A stretch of DNA of 64,000 bases from Phycomyces nitens (GCA_022702545.1 JAHRBC010000003.1:1550001-1614000); one strand, 5' to 3'. Shown: positions 47,241 to 58,530, counted from the stretch's first letter. Notes: a model not told the origin generated them from the letters alone. A program made the numbers and translations.

Positions 47241-47806
47241 TTGGAGAAAAGACGTTTCCGCCGACTGGGTTATATACTGGGGCAGTACCTGAGATTTCTT
47301 GAAATCTCAGCTTGGACTTCGGTGGCCGCGGGGATTCCAATCTACCAAGCTTAGCTTGGTAGAGTACTGTTGCATTTTTTTAATTTTTTTTGTCGTTTTG
47401 GATTTGGGTTGTTCTTCCAATGCTATTACACAGCCAATATTGCCCAAACCCACTGGGAGTCGTAAACAAAGATAGAAAGATAGATCCTTTTTATTCAATG
47501 AAATATTGTCTTCCTTTATATCTTTTCTGAACCTACTCAGCCATCATAAATGTCTGACACTTTGGTGGCCTCAAAGATTACAACCTACTAAGAAGGAGAG
47601 CTTAGTAGACTACCGCTATTTTTTATTTTATTTTTATTTTTCAAATTTATTTATTAGGGGGTTTCATTGATTTTTATTTTCCAAGTTTTATCTATTGGCA
47701 ATCAATATTTTGAAAATATGTTATTGAAACCCCTTTTTTTTAATCGTTTTTAGTATTCTATTCAAAGAATATTTGTATGATATTCATGGTGCCAAATAGC
47801 TGTTTT

Positions 47807-48518
47807 AAATTATTCAAATCTCTTTGCAATCAAGTCTTTATTGTGTAATGGTCGGTTATCACTTGGTATGAGATTTATGAATGTTTGGTGTATAACTATT
47901 GGAGTATTTACTTGCCACGCATTTTCAGACAGTAGCCAGAGATCGGTTGTAGAGTTTGGACTTTATTCAGCTGAGTGTATTGTGTAAAAACACAATGTGC
48001 GGCAGGTGCAGTTGTCACCTAGCCATAACGGACCTTAATTGAGAGGTCGTGAGAGTTTGGAGTTTACTATAAGCCTATGCATTTTGCAATTTTTGAAAAA
48101 TTATTATGATAGAAATTAAAATTGCAAATATTAAAATTGAAATAACAAAAATATAGAGTTTTGTTAAATTATCAAAGAAAGAGTATTATGGCGGCTTATA
48201 TAGTTATTATTCTAAATCCCTCATAATTTTGTCTCTATTGTATTATAGCTGGCTATAGCTGTAGTAGTATGCAGTGTACGTGTTCCTGGAATGTTAACTT
48301 TGTATGGTCAATAGCAAAGAGTAACCAGACATCGGTTATAGAGCCTTTCTTCACTCGGCAGCAGTAGGTATACCACACATAGTATTATTTTGTCGATAAA
48401 CAGCTCTCATAGTATTCCCATTTCCCATGAAATACTAACAAATCCAAATACCTTACTATGAATTGGGTTTACAAAGACCACCGATTGGTTTTGCAAAAAA
48501 GGTGCCACTAGTCTTTTC
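47807..48518. other. Unique spacer of the large inverted repeat
   Basis: About 710 bases, AT-rich. Contains a degenerate 24-base direct repeat (47931-47954 and 48320-48343, core ATCGGTT-TAGAG). No ORF recognised. Confidence 0.6.
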
Positions 48519-49697
48519 AAAACAGCTATTTGGCACCATGGGCACCATACAAATATTCTTTGGATAAAATACTAGAACCGATTAAAAAAAAGAGGGGGGG
48601 TTCAATAACATATTTTTAAAATATCGATTGCCAATAGATAAAACTTGGAAAATAAAATCAATGAAACCCCCTAATAAATAAATTTGAAAAATTAGAAATT
48701 AAAAATTAAAAATAGCAGTAGTCTACTAAGCTCTCCTTCTTAGTAGGTTGTAATCTTTGAGGCCACCAAAGTGTCAGACATTTATGATGGCTGAGTAGGT
48801 TCAGAAAAGATATAAAGGAAGACAATATTTCATTGAATAAAAAGGATCTATCTTTCTATCTTTGTTTACGACTCCCAGTGGGTTTGGGCAATATTGGCTG
48901 TGTAATAGCATTGGAAGAACAACCCAAATCCAAAACGACAAAAAAAATTAAAAAAATGCAACAGTACTCTACCAAGCTAAGCTTGGTAGATTGGAATCCC
49001 CGCGGCCACCGAAGTCCAAGCTGAGATTTCAAGAAATCTCAGGTACTGCCCCAGTATATAACCCAGTCGGCGGAAACGTCTTTTCTCCAATTTCCAAGCC
49101 CGAGGTTCGAACCCCCGACCTGTACATTGAAAATCCAACGCCTCAACCAACCGAGTCATACACCAGTATTACTGGTATATAGAAAATTAAGAAATACGTG
49201 CAACTCTTTGCTTGCCTTTTATGGTAATAATGTCTATAGTGTCTGCTGGGTATTTTTTTTACCAAAATGATGTGCCCATCACTCAAAATAATAGATTCTT
49301 TACATCTGTAGCTAATCACTAAATCTCATCCTAATTTCATCGCCTTTTTTCTTCTTCTTCTTCTTCTTCTTCTTCTTCTTCTTCTTCTTCTTCTTCTTCT
49401 TCTTCTTCTTCTTCTTCTTCTTCTTCTTCTTCTTCTTCTTCTTCTTCTTCTTCTCATTTTTTTATCCTGCTGTTGCCTTTACTGCATTTTAAATGTATTA
49501 ACAAAAGAAAAAGTATTTGGCTGTAATGTAGTAGATTCACATTGAGATTGCTTTAATCCACACAATCTACTGAATCAATATCTCCTGCGATCAACAAACG
49601 CGCAACAAAAGGAAAGAATTCAATAACCAAGCAACTGTTTTTATTCTTGCTTTCTCTACAAAAACCGTTTGCATTCTCGAATACACTATTCAATATA
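48519..49697. repeat. Right arm of the 3.1-kb inverted repeat
   Basis: Reverse complement of 46553-47806, including an identical 63-codon frame on each side (a sign of near-identity, not of a gene). The (TTC)n tract at about 49349-49453 is shorter than its partner. No convincing target-site duplication was found outside the arms. Confidence 0.92.
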
Positions 49698-49943
49698 ACT
49701 GGTGAAGCAAACGCGGACTGTGGATTATAACATCAGTATAAAAGGGACAGGAACACAGACTAGCAACATCATCTTAATTGATACCAACTTCTTCTACTCA
49801 TTAAAAACCTCATTATACTAAGTCTCGCTCTACTTACAACGTCACTTTACTTGTATTACCTAATTCTACTATTTATCAACCCTAAATACCTCAATACCAT
49901 TGCCTTTGTAAAATAATGGATATGATCAAAGCCTGGTTGATAA

Positions 49944-50153
49944 ATGGTTAAATATTTAAAAGAAAAGAAAATAGAAACATGGGAAAGTAGCAGCAAGAAT
50001 TATAACTTGGACAAAAGTTGGTTTGTTTCCTATTATGATGGGATAATATTCATTTTACTGGTAAATAGAATATGTTGGCTGGTGGAATTGATGAATGGAC
50101 AGAACACTAAAGTGACCCAAGAGACTTTAAAGCCAAAGACTGGAGAAACTTAG
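49944..50153 (+). CDS. Possible small ORF, unrecognised
   Basis: 69 codons with one hydrophobic stretch (IIFILLVNRICWLVEL). A TATA-like GTATAAAAGGG lies at 49737, just outside the right arm, so transcription into this region is plausible. No family resemblance; it may be non-coding. Confidence 0.2.
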   Translation: MVKYLKEKKIETWESSSKNYNLDKSWFVSYYDGIIFILLVNRICWLVELMNGQNTKVTQETLKPKTGET

Positions 50154-50162
50154 AAAAATAGA

Positions 50163-50360
50163 CTAAATATCCAGATCAAGGGTACATATAATAGTCAGCT
50201 GCTTGAGTTTTATAATGATAGCCCGAGTTTGAGGTTTCTTGATATATTCGGTGAGAAACTTAAAGGGCGTATGTTCAAATGCAGCCTTTTTAGTTTGCGG
50301 ATAAAGCGGAAATTGATACAAGACCTCTGAAAGATGGTCTACAAAGGGTTCTCCGGCCAT
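50163..50360 (-). CDS. Small unrecognised protein, 65 residues
   Basis: Reads MAGEPFVDHLSEVLYQFPLY, then PQTKKAAFEHTPFKFLTEYI and ends DLDI. The start context (CACAATGGCC) is good and the composition is protein-like, unlike the AT-driven ORFs nearby. I do not recognise it; further exons are possible. Confidence 0.38.
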   Translation of the reverse strand: MAGEPFVDHLSEVLYQFPLYPQTKKAAFEHTPFKFLTEYIKKPQTRAIIIKLKQLTIICTLDLDI

Positions 50361-50599
50361 TGTGGCCAATTACAGCGCTCAACAGATATACTTAAAGAGT
50401 TTAAAGGATGCTTTTATATACTATCCAATGGAAAATGCTATTTGTTGTTGGTATTTGTAAACCACCTCTTTATTAAAAAATACATCTTTTTGACATCGCT
50501 TTAACGGTGCTTGTATAGTCTGCCTTTCAAATCAATCCAAAAATCTAGGGCCGTGCATACCTTTTTCTTCTTTTTTTTAATTTTTTTAATAGTTAATAT

Positions 50600-50652
50600 T
50601 TATGCCTTTTTGACCTCTTCCTTCTTGACAGCTACAGGAACAGAAGCAGCAG

Positions 50653-50688
<36 letters not shown>

Positions 50689-51927
50689 CGGCAGCAGGAG
50701 CGGCAACTTCACCTGAAGCAGCGGCAGCAGCAGCCTCCTTCAACTTCTTTTCCTTCTTTTCTGCCTTCTTATCCTTCTTGGGCTTTTGCTTCAACTGTGT
50801 CTCAATAGGGGGATAGGCAAGCTTGGTGATCTCGACAAAAGCAGGATCTTCGAATGCCTTGCGAACAGGTTCCAACAACTCGTTAATGGCGACAATAACG
50901 CCAGCCTTGAGATCTCCGGGATGGACAGTCTTATCGGCAAAGGCCTTCTCGAGTGCCTCGTAGGTATCGAATAGCATGTTACCACCATACTGCTCGGGGC
51001 GAACAGCAGTGAAGACGGGCTTGTTGCCGTTGAGACTCTTGAGAGGGAAGTAAACGGACTTGACAAATGAAAGGATACCGTTCTCAGCAATGTTGCCCTC
51101 CTCACAGAATGCCTTTTTAATCTTCTTCTGGACATCCTTTGCGCTGTCAAGGAAATCGATCTTGGAATCGGGATCAGAGGAAGACATCTTGGAGCCAGCC
51201 AAACCGGGTACCATGGCATTCATCAAATGAGAACGCTTCTTGTAACCCAACTGAGGCAAGTACTTTTCAGCATAGACGAAAATCTTGCGCTGATCAACAC
51301 CACCAAATTGACAGTCCACACCGAGGTACTCCTCATCCAAAGCCTGCATACCGGGATACAACAGACCAGACAACAAGGCGTGGTCGACCTGCTTCACAAC
51401 TTCAGCACCAGCCTTCTTGGCATCGTGTTCAGTAACACAGGCTGCAAGACGCAAGTTGTCCATGGAGTATTCGCGCGACAACTCAAAGCTTGATCCAACA
51501 ATAAATTCCAACTTTTCAATTGGCACACCGAGAGATTTCAAGACAGTCTTGATGATGGCCTCGTAGTACTTTACACGGTGACCAACGAGTTCCAATGGAG
51601 CTTTCATATTGTCCAAAAAGGCGTGCAAGTCAGCCAAAAGAATCTTGACCTATTACCCACATACACATTTTATTAAATACGCTTTTCGGTTGAAAGAATG
51701 ACAATTCCTTGTCTATTTATTATTACCTCAACACCAGCAGCCAAAAAGTCGGCAATCTTGGACATGGCAACAAAGTAACCAATATGGGGTCTGCCGGTGG
51801 GTGCAGTTCCCCAGTACATCTTCAGGTCGCGCTCGGCGAGAATCTTCTTGATTTCATCACCACCGAGAACCTCCTGAAGGTTGCGAGTAATAAGATTGTA
51901 CTTCTCTTCGGGAGTGAGTGAGGCCAT
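50600..51927 (-). CDS. TYS1: Tyrosyl-tRNA synthetase, cytosolic
   Basis: Charges tRNA-Tyr. Exons 51727-51927 and 50600-51649, 416 residues. Class I signatures: the HIGH equivalent in [17 protein letters not shown] and KMSSS in [17 protein letters not shown]. Tyr-binding sequences: [20 protein letters not shown]. The body matches eukaryotic TyrRS to [10 protein letters not shown]. The C-terminus is a Lys/Ala-rich extension with about ten consecutive threonines from an (AGT/ACT)n repeat (50655-50690), in place of the EMAP-like domain of animal enzymes. The KMSSS motif and the full catalytic domain are intact. Confidence 0.96.
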
Positions 51928-52333
51928 TTGAAAGAAAGGTCAAGAGAAAAAGAGGGGGTGGTCCGCACAACTCTTAAATTCTGACTCATATCAACTCAAC
52001 CTGTCCCACCCCCCAAAAACAAGCCAAAGCCACTTTCTGTGACCACTAGGATCTAAACCCCTCTCAGGTGCCTTTAATTGTCCAATTTAAGCATTTCACC
52101 AGACACAATTGTATGCAGAAATGACCATGCAATTAAAGATTCCTTTTTGTAGTTATTCTTTTTTAAATAATTTATTGCAACGTATAGTTTGTTTTCTCTA
52201 TCAGAATAAGTATATACATTGCCGGAATTGTATCAAATTCAAAAGAATGTCTTATTGTTCAATTGACGGCATGTAAAAAGAAGACAAACAAACAAACAGT
52301 TTCCCTTTACGAATTTGTAATTCTTTTCTTTTT
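51928..52333. other. Intergenic: TyrRS promoter and eS28 3' flank
   Basis: A CT-rich patch (about 52000-52080) lies upstream of TyrRS. No gene seen. Confidence 0.5.
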
Positions 52334-52742
52334 TTAACGGAGACGACGGGCTTCACGCTCGGATTCCAAGAGACACAAAATGTCGTTCTCACGGACGGGA
52401 CCCTTGACGTTACGGATGATGCTACGGTTGGTATCGTCCATGAACTCAACGCGGACCTGGGTGACACCACCACGGGAACCAGTACGGCCGAGGACCTTGA
52501 TGACTTTAGCGAGCTTGACGGGGGTCTTGGAAGTGTCCTGTGGTAGAATAAATTAAATTGTTAAATGTAATTTGAAATTGATGGCAATTGTACATGTGTG
52601 TACTATTATTTCTCAATATGTATGCTGATATATATATAAGTGAAGTTTTGATGTTTCTGTTCATTGTCGATCCATCCATTCGATCGTTGGGTCCATCTCT
52701 CTAATCCATTTATCGATATTCATCCATCCATTCACTCACCAT
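52334..52742 (-). CDS. RPS28: Small ribosomal subunit protein eS28
   Basis: Ribosomal protein near the mRNA exit channel. Exon 2 (52334-52537) encodes [20 protein letters not shown], then [20 protein letters not shown] and [20 protein letters not shown], ending ARRLR. The initiator ATG (52742-52740) is inferred to be alone in exon 1, followed at once by GTGAGT; the 202-base intron contains TGGA-rich repeats. The result, 68 residues, matches the family length. No alternative ATG precedes DTSK in frame. Confidence 0.92.
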
Positions 52743-53276
52743 ATCAAAGGATCGTGAAGAAAGGGAAGGTCCAGATGGGTTTGCCGGCTTGGACTGATTT
52801 TGGTACTCCACTCCCAACTTTGGATTTTGTCTATTTTTTTATTATTCGGTAAAACTGGTATGGAGTACGCTCTGAGTCTTGCAGTCAAATTGAAAATCCA
52901 AAAGGCCAAAAACTGGATAAAAAGCATAGCCAAGCAACTGCTCTATTCACATTCTGTTTTCCAGGCCAATTGTCCATGTAGCTATGATGATAAGCCTATA
53001 AATAAGCCCAAAACACAAGCCTCCTTGGCTCCTTTTTTCTATTCTTTTCAGCTCTTTATAGTCGGCACTCATACATTGAGTCCAGGTTGTCTTGATCTAT
53101 CTGCCAGTGGACGATGTCATCAAATTTTGGTCCATTTTTGGGGAGATTTTTTGTCAGAGGAGGGGAGAAATATTCAGCAAAAATGGAAAGATTCCCCTCC
53201 ACCCCTCCAATGCCAGATAGCCCAGCCTTCTCTTTTATTTTTTTCAATTTTCTTACATTTATTCTTTCTCAAACTG

Positions 53277-54967
53277 ATGGATTCCCTTCTTGAGAAATCA
53301 GACGATGGTTGTGAAGATAATACACCTACCCGCCAGAGTTCAAAGTTATCGTTGGGTTCTTCTCCTTCAGTGCTGAGTGCAGAGGATGGCGAAAGAATGC
53401 TTCATTTTGCACAGGGCATTGAAGAAGAAGACGACGACGAACTGTTTGCCTATCATGCTGACTCTCCCGAACCTCTTTCTAACGAGGCTACTGACATTGA
53501 ACACGAGAATGACGATGACGACGGCCAATACTCTGCCTCGCCTCTTTCATCTGTACCAGACGATTTTCCTCTCTCAAGGTCAGCCTCACCAGAACTTGGC
53601 GAGGACGATCTTGCAATGCGGAAACGAAAGATAGATAATCCTGATGAAGAGGACGAGGACGAGGACGAAGATGAAGATAACCCCACGGCAAAGAAGCCGC
53701 GCTCGCTACTGGACTTGGAGTTTATAGCCATGGAGGAAGATAAGAATCCAGAGATTCAATCTGTCCATCCGCTCCATGTGAATGAGACTGAAAAGGCACA
53801 CCCAAACAGCAAGACAACACCTGCCAAGCGCTTGGATATCAAAGAGGTCGATACACGTAGCCGACGCCGATCTATACGCGGTGAACCACTGGAAAAACAG
53901 AGGGAGGAGGAGTCACCAGAAGAAGAAGATGAAGAGGTGCCAGAGACACCAGAAGAAAAGGGCAAACGACTGTCGCTTGATACGGAACCAAGGCCGATCA
54001 AAACAACACGTTCGAAAGCACAGTCTCCGACCGAAGACAAGTTTCACTTTATGAGTCCAACGTTTTGTGGTGAGTATGTGCGAAAATGATGGTTTGAGAT
54101 ACTCATGGTATCTTAAAGAACAACCAATGGAAGAGGAAGAAGACGAAGAAGAGGATCTGGATAGTCAGCGGAGGCACAACGATGCATTGAAAGCCCTGAC
54201 GTTTATTGAGGTTGAATTTGCGAGACTGAGAGACAAGTAAGTTTGGGAAATGACTGGATATATGACTGAGACTTGCATAGAATGTATGAGGAGAAGATGA
54301 ATGAGCTAAACGAAGAGGCCACGATGATTGCTAATGGTAAAGAGATAATCAAATGAGCTTCTATAAAGGCAATAATATTAATATCCTTACACAGGCACAC
54401 ATCCCGAATTGGTGGCTTTGATGGAGGAGATTGAAGCAAAGAAGGGAAAAAGGATTCGGGAAGCTGAGGCATGGCGAACTTGCCAGCACAATAACTTTAG
54501 GCAGCAGTTTGAAGGAGTGTCTTACCAAGCGAACATGCATTTTGCCGTGAGTCTTTTAGGCTTTGGTTTTCTTGGTGCTAATTGATTGTATAGTCAAAGA
54601 AAAATGCCCTTAGACGGGAAATATTGGCCTCATTGAATGGGAAAAGGTTTTCGATGGAGAATGAAAGGGCAAAACTCAACGACATTACACCAGGTAAGTT
54701 TCTGGAGATCGTGGTTAATTGATCCTAAATACCAGCTGTAGATCGGCCACTATCGGATCCTACGGTACTCTTACTGCGAAAGCGGCATCAAAAGGAAGAA
54801 TCGGGTGAATTGCAGGACATAAAGGAGACAATTGGGTTCCCCATGGCACCTCCAGCCACAGGTCTGTCGAATAAAGACATTGAAGAAGACCTTCTTGCCT
54901 TACGGGTAAGTTGATTGAAAAGATTGTCTTTTCTTTGAAAATATTCACTTCTTTACAGAGTCGATAG
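53277..54967 (+). CDS. Sds3-like protein (Rpd3L/Sin3 histone-deacetylase complex subunit)
   Basis: The C-terminal half carries the Sds3/Dep1/BRMS1 domain: HNDALKALTFIEVEFARLRD, MYEEKMNELNEEATMIANGT, HPELVALMEEIEAKKGKRIR, then AWRTCQQHNFRQQFEG. Sds3-type subunits bridge and stabilise the Sin3-HDAC complex through the coiled coil. The N-terminal 260 residues are acidic and Ser/Pro-rich with long Asp/Glu runs and basic clusters (RSRRRSIRGE). Introns lie near 54.08, 54.24, 54.34, 54.55, 54.70 and 54.91 kb; the last exon encodes only SR and the stop. The open frame continues upstream of 53277 but without conserved sequence. Confidence 0.85.
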
Positions 54968-55378
54968 TTTGAAATAATCCTACCCTTTTCTCTTTTCACT
55001 TGCACACACTTACTCACTCACTCACACATATCAAGAAAACTTCACCTGTATACATCTTCTTTATCATCCTTCAGAGAATATATAATATATCGTGTATTAT
55101 TTTTTCCCCTCATTTTTGACAACCTTGTCGATCTCTCTTATTTCTTTAGGTGACACTCCACACGTGTCACTTTGCACGCAAAACTGGGTCCGATCTTCAA
55201 TTGATGTTCTATAGATAGGTTGAGTCCGTTCTAAACTACCAAGAAGTAAGAAGCAAACTCCATGGTCTCTTGTTCTGGGTTCTCATTCCAATCTCCGTTT
55301 TCTACATCTTATTTTCTTTCTTTTTCCCTATTGACTGTTTTGTTTTTTTTGTTTTTTCGTTTGGTTGGTGGAATCCCA

Positions 55379-56412
55379 ATGTCAACCACATCTCTTTCTC
55401 ATCAGAGGTCATCATCTAATGCAAGCAATTGGCTACCCTTACTTCGAGACCTCGATGAAGATTCTTTCTCCAGAGACCTCATCAACCAGTTTGACAAGAA
55501 GCGGTCTCGGCTGCGATTAGAAATGGTCGAACTCGAGGTGAGCATCTTGGTATAGATTTCGGACATATCCCTTTTTAAGGGACAATGTGTATTTATACAT
55601 GTTTGTTTGTGTGGCTGAACTTGACAGCTTTCTAAAATCATCATTATTTTTAAGAAAACATACACTCACCTTTTTCTTCTTTATTTTTAATTCTGTTTTG
55701 CCATAAGAACAGCCACGATGCTCCTTCTCTTCATTCTTCTACCACTCCACCCATCATGCTCACCGTCTCTCCTCCTCCTCCACCGCCACCATCAACCATA
55801 AGCACCAACACCAACACCTCCCCTGAGCCAGCCAACCGCCGTCGGTCTGCAGGAGATCTCCTACGCAGATCGTCTGCGTATTTCAAATCCAAGCTAGACG
55901 CGTTCAAGGTGTCTCGATCGCATGACAATCTCCGAGATGTCCATTCGATTCATGATCCCACCCCCTCAAGAACCCTGGGCACAAAGAACCTGAAAAAGAA
56001 GTCGACTCGGCAGGACCTATTTTCATTGTCATCAACGTCCCTGCCCCCACCTTCCAAAATTGCCATCAATACAACCATTGCTATTCCCCAGTTTCAACAT
56101 AATACCCACCAGACTCAGCAAACAACACTTCATGCTCACTTTGGGACAATTAAGCCGCCAGTTATATCTCAATACCCACCAAAGCCCTTGACTTATTCCC
56201 CTGTAGACCCACCCAACGACGACCATAGACCGATTGTCCATCGAATTTCATTGCCACTATTACGTAGAAACCAACCTAATTCCAGCGAACCTGGAACTAT
56301 CCGTAGACGATCAGACACCGAGGCCACTCACCAGAAAAAGAAGGTGGTGAATACTCGAAAGAGCAAAAAAGGCAAAGAGAGAGCCAACCAAGCAGAAGGA
56401 TCTGGCCTTTAG
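55379..56412 (+). CDS. Low-complexity Ser/Pro-rich protein, unrecognised
   Basis: Exons 55379-55537 and 55708-56412 (intron GTGAGC...CATAAG), 287 residues. The N-terminus MSTTSLSHQRSSSNASNWLP leads to a short helical segment (RDLDEDSFSRDLINQFDKKR). Exon 2 is Pro-rich, then has basic Ser clusters (RRRSAGDLLRRSSAYFKSKL) that look like kinase sites. It ends in a Lys/Arg-rich tail (KKKVVNTRKSKKGKERAN), a possible nuclear localisation signal. I recognise no domain. Confidence 0.6.
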
Positions 56413-57039
56413 TAGAATAGACACACATTACTGTTTAAACATTGCATTCAACTACACAAATCCACATAGAACGTTCCTTCTCAACAATCCTCTCTTTATT
56501 TCACTTGCATTAACTAGGCCCTATAATTATTGATTCCTCTATAGACGACATGCTTTTTATTATTACTTTATAACCATCCATTTTTATATGCACCCTTGAG
56601 ATGAGAATACTAATATGTTGATCACCTCTTTAATCACCTCACTCGCCGGTTGATAATAAACTCGACTACCCCACAACCCGTTTAATTTTCATTTTGTTTA
56701 TAAAGTATAGTTTACCCTTGCGGGTAAGCCAAAAATTGACCAGCAGGTTCAGCAAAGAACCACTGGTACATAAATCACGTTTACGTGTTGGGATCGGCAG
56801 TTGCTCATCGGTAGTAACCTCATGCGAGCAAGCATTCCCCCTTGAAGAAGAACAAAGGAAAAAAAAAACATTTGCCTGCCCCACTAATGCTTTATTACGT
56901 TTCTCCCCGTGACGGCTTATGGCTATTGAATATCACCTGCGTGTGAGCATGAATGACGTCGATCGTGTCTTCAAATGTAAGAACAAGCTTTTACATAAAC
57001 CAGCATACTCAAAGCCAAAGCAGTTCTTATTGTGCAATC
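56413..57039. other. Intergenic
   Basis: 3' flank of the Ser/Pro-rich gene and promoter side of the PQ-loop gene. No coding signal recognised. Confidence 0.5.
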
Positions 57040-58206
57040 ATGAGCGTCTCATTACTACTGTCAAGTGCCATGGTGCTTGGCCCAGTCGTGGGCTATGTTG
57101 ACCAAGTAAATTCTATAGATGATTGAAAAAGTGAAATCTACCGATATCCAGCAATAGCTCATTGGTATTATAGTATGCTATAATCCGCAAGACACAATCG
57201 AGTGCGGGATTCAACTCGGCCACCTGTGCCATTCTACTGTTTGCAAAGTAAAAAATCAAGCCAGAAGCTTAGAGACCAAATATGCCATTATGCATCAATA
57301 ATTGATGGCCTTGAACTCACAACTACATATTGAATTTATATAATAGTATTCTGCGTATATTTTTCTGGTAAACCAACCGATATGCTGTCCATAGATACAT
57401 CTTAACTTGATGATCTTAAAGGGTAGGCAAGCGGTTTGATACTACCCTCTTGGTCCAGTCAGTTGTCATGATCCTGGCCCAGTTGATCTTATTACAGGTC
57501 GTAGTAGAATATCAGCATTCCAGCCCGTCCACTCTGTACGGAGACATCCGCTCTTCATTTTCTTCTAGCTCATTGTTGGACGAGGACCTCCAGGCCGAAG
57601 CCGAAGGGTACGAGAGCCGTCGTCCGTGGTACAGACTCCGGTTCTGGCGTTGGGATCATTACCTAGACTATGTCAATTGCTTATTAGGCTTTACAACAAT
57701 CATTGCCTTGTTGTATTTCTTTTTGCGCTCTTATCCAGCCTTTATCGAGGTCCTAGGTGCCTTGAGTCTAGGAATCGAAAGCACGCTTCCAATGCCGCAA
57801 TGTATCTCTAGCTTCAAGCGAAAATCAACCTCGGGATTCAGTAAACTGGTTCTTGCCAGTTGGGTAGGATAAATATGCCCAATACATGGTCTGGCAAACT
57901 AAGATTGTACTCTAGTTCCTAGGAGATGGCTTCAAGCTGTTTTACTTTATCTACACAAACTCCCCACTTCAATTCATTATCTGTGGTGCTATCCAGCTCT
58001 CTATTGATACCATGATTGTGGTTGAATTTGTAATCTTCTCGGCCCGTGTCAAGAAGTGGATGGGCTCCTCAGCAGGTTGGTTGCGCATAGAAGACGAGCA
58101 CGGTATGTCTCGCCTTAAATACCACCCATACCAAAAAAAAAAAACAAGCCACTCACCATACCTTTAAAAAGATCCTGCTTTCTTGCATGATGATAGCGAA
58201 CATTGA
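57040..58206 (+). CDS. ANY1: PQ-loop membrane protein, ANY1/SLC66A2 family
   Basis: Homologues act at Golgi/endosomes and oppose the need for P4-ATPase flippases, probably as phospholipid scramblases. Six exons: 57040-57105, 57174-57247, 57347-57367 (21 bases), 57422-57863, 57916-58102 and 58172-58206, giving 274 residues. The two PQ-loop repeats read MVLGPVVGYVDQ-YAIIRK, TQSSAGFNSATCAILLFA, NILRIFFWVGKRFD, VQSVVMILAQLILLQVVVEY, then LSLGIESTLPMPQCISSFKR and KSTSGFSKLVLASW-FLGDGF. Several hydrophobic helices match the seven-helix family plan. The loop between the halves is acidic (LLDEDLQAEAEGYES). Confidence 0.88.
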
Positions 58207-58530
58207 AATATGAACTGACCAACCATCAGGTTGACAAAAAAGGGGGTCTTTGGACAAGTATATAGTGGTGTGTATTTAAGAAAGATCTTTATTGCTTCAT
58301 AAAGGCTTTGGTCCTCAAGTAGTACCGATATCACTTGTCCATGATCATCGACTGTTTGTGTTTCAAAATCCACCTGTCCATCTCACCAAGAATCATATTC
58401 TTTTTTTTTAATATAAAATGCTTATTTTTATATACAAATCCCAAAATCCAGACTGTGAAATCACCTTGAACCCCTTTAATCCAACCACGACTGATGATTG
58501 GCTGGCATAACAAGCCTCCCAAACGGATTA
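58164..58530 (-). CDS. Unidentified gene converging on ANY1
   Basis: Two open pieces join across a 60-odd-base intron (GTATAT...GGACAG): LLCQPIISRGWIKGVQGDFT, VWILGF, then VDFETQTVDDHGQVISVLLE and LYEAIKIFLKYTPLYTCPKT, PFFVNLMVG. The composition is strongly protein-like and could be a small beta-barrel. The first exon(s) upstream of 58530 could not be placed. The stop at 58164 makes its end overlap the last ANY1 exon antisense by 43 bases, unless another intron intervenes. Confidence 0.45.

Larger units (their letters stand above)
46553..47806. repeat. Left arm of a 3.1-kb inverted repeat
   Basis: Reverse complement of 48519-49697 over its whole length, nearly identical. Differences are the GAA tract length, an 18-base insertion near the outer end (about 46560-46578), and small changes in A/T runs. 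The arm holds, in order, the GAA tract, a tRNA-like head (about 47164-47240), a perfect 10-base-pair hairpin (47289-47310), and two related hairpin modules (47316-47400 and 47557-47625). No transposase is encoded. Confidence 0.92.

Noticed and set aside
47307..49182. Paired identical 60-63 codon ORFs in the large inverted repeat
   Set aside because: They cross the tRNA-like and hairpin modules, exist only because the arms are copies, and have no protein character.
52800..53276. Upstream extension of the Sds3-like ORF
   Set aside because: In frame but without conserved sequence, AT-driven composition, and lying in the leader between divergent genes.
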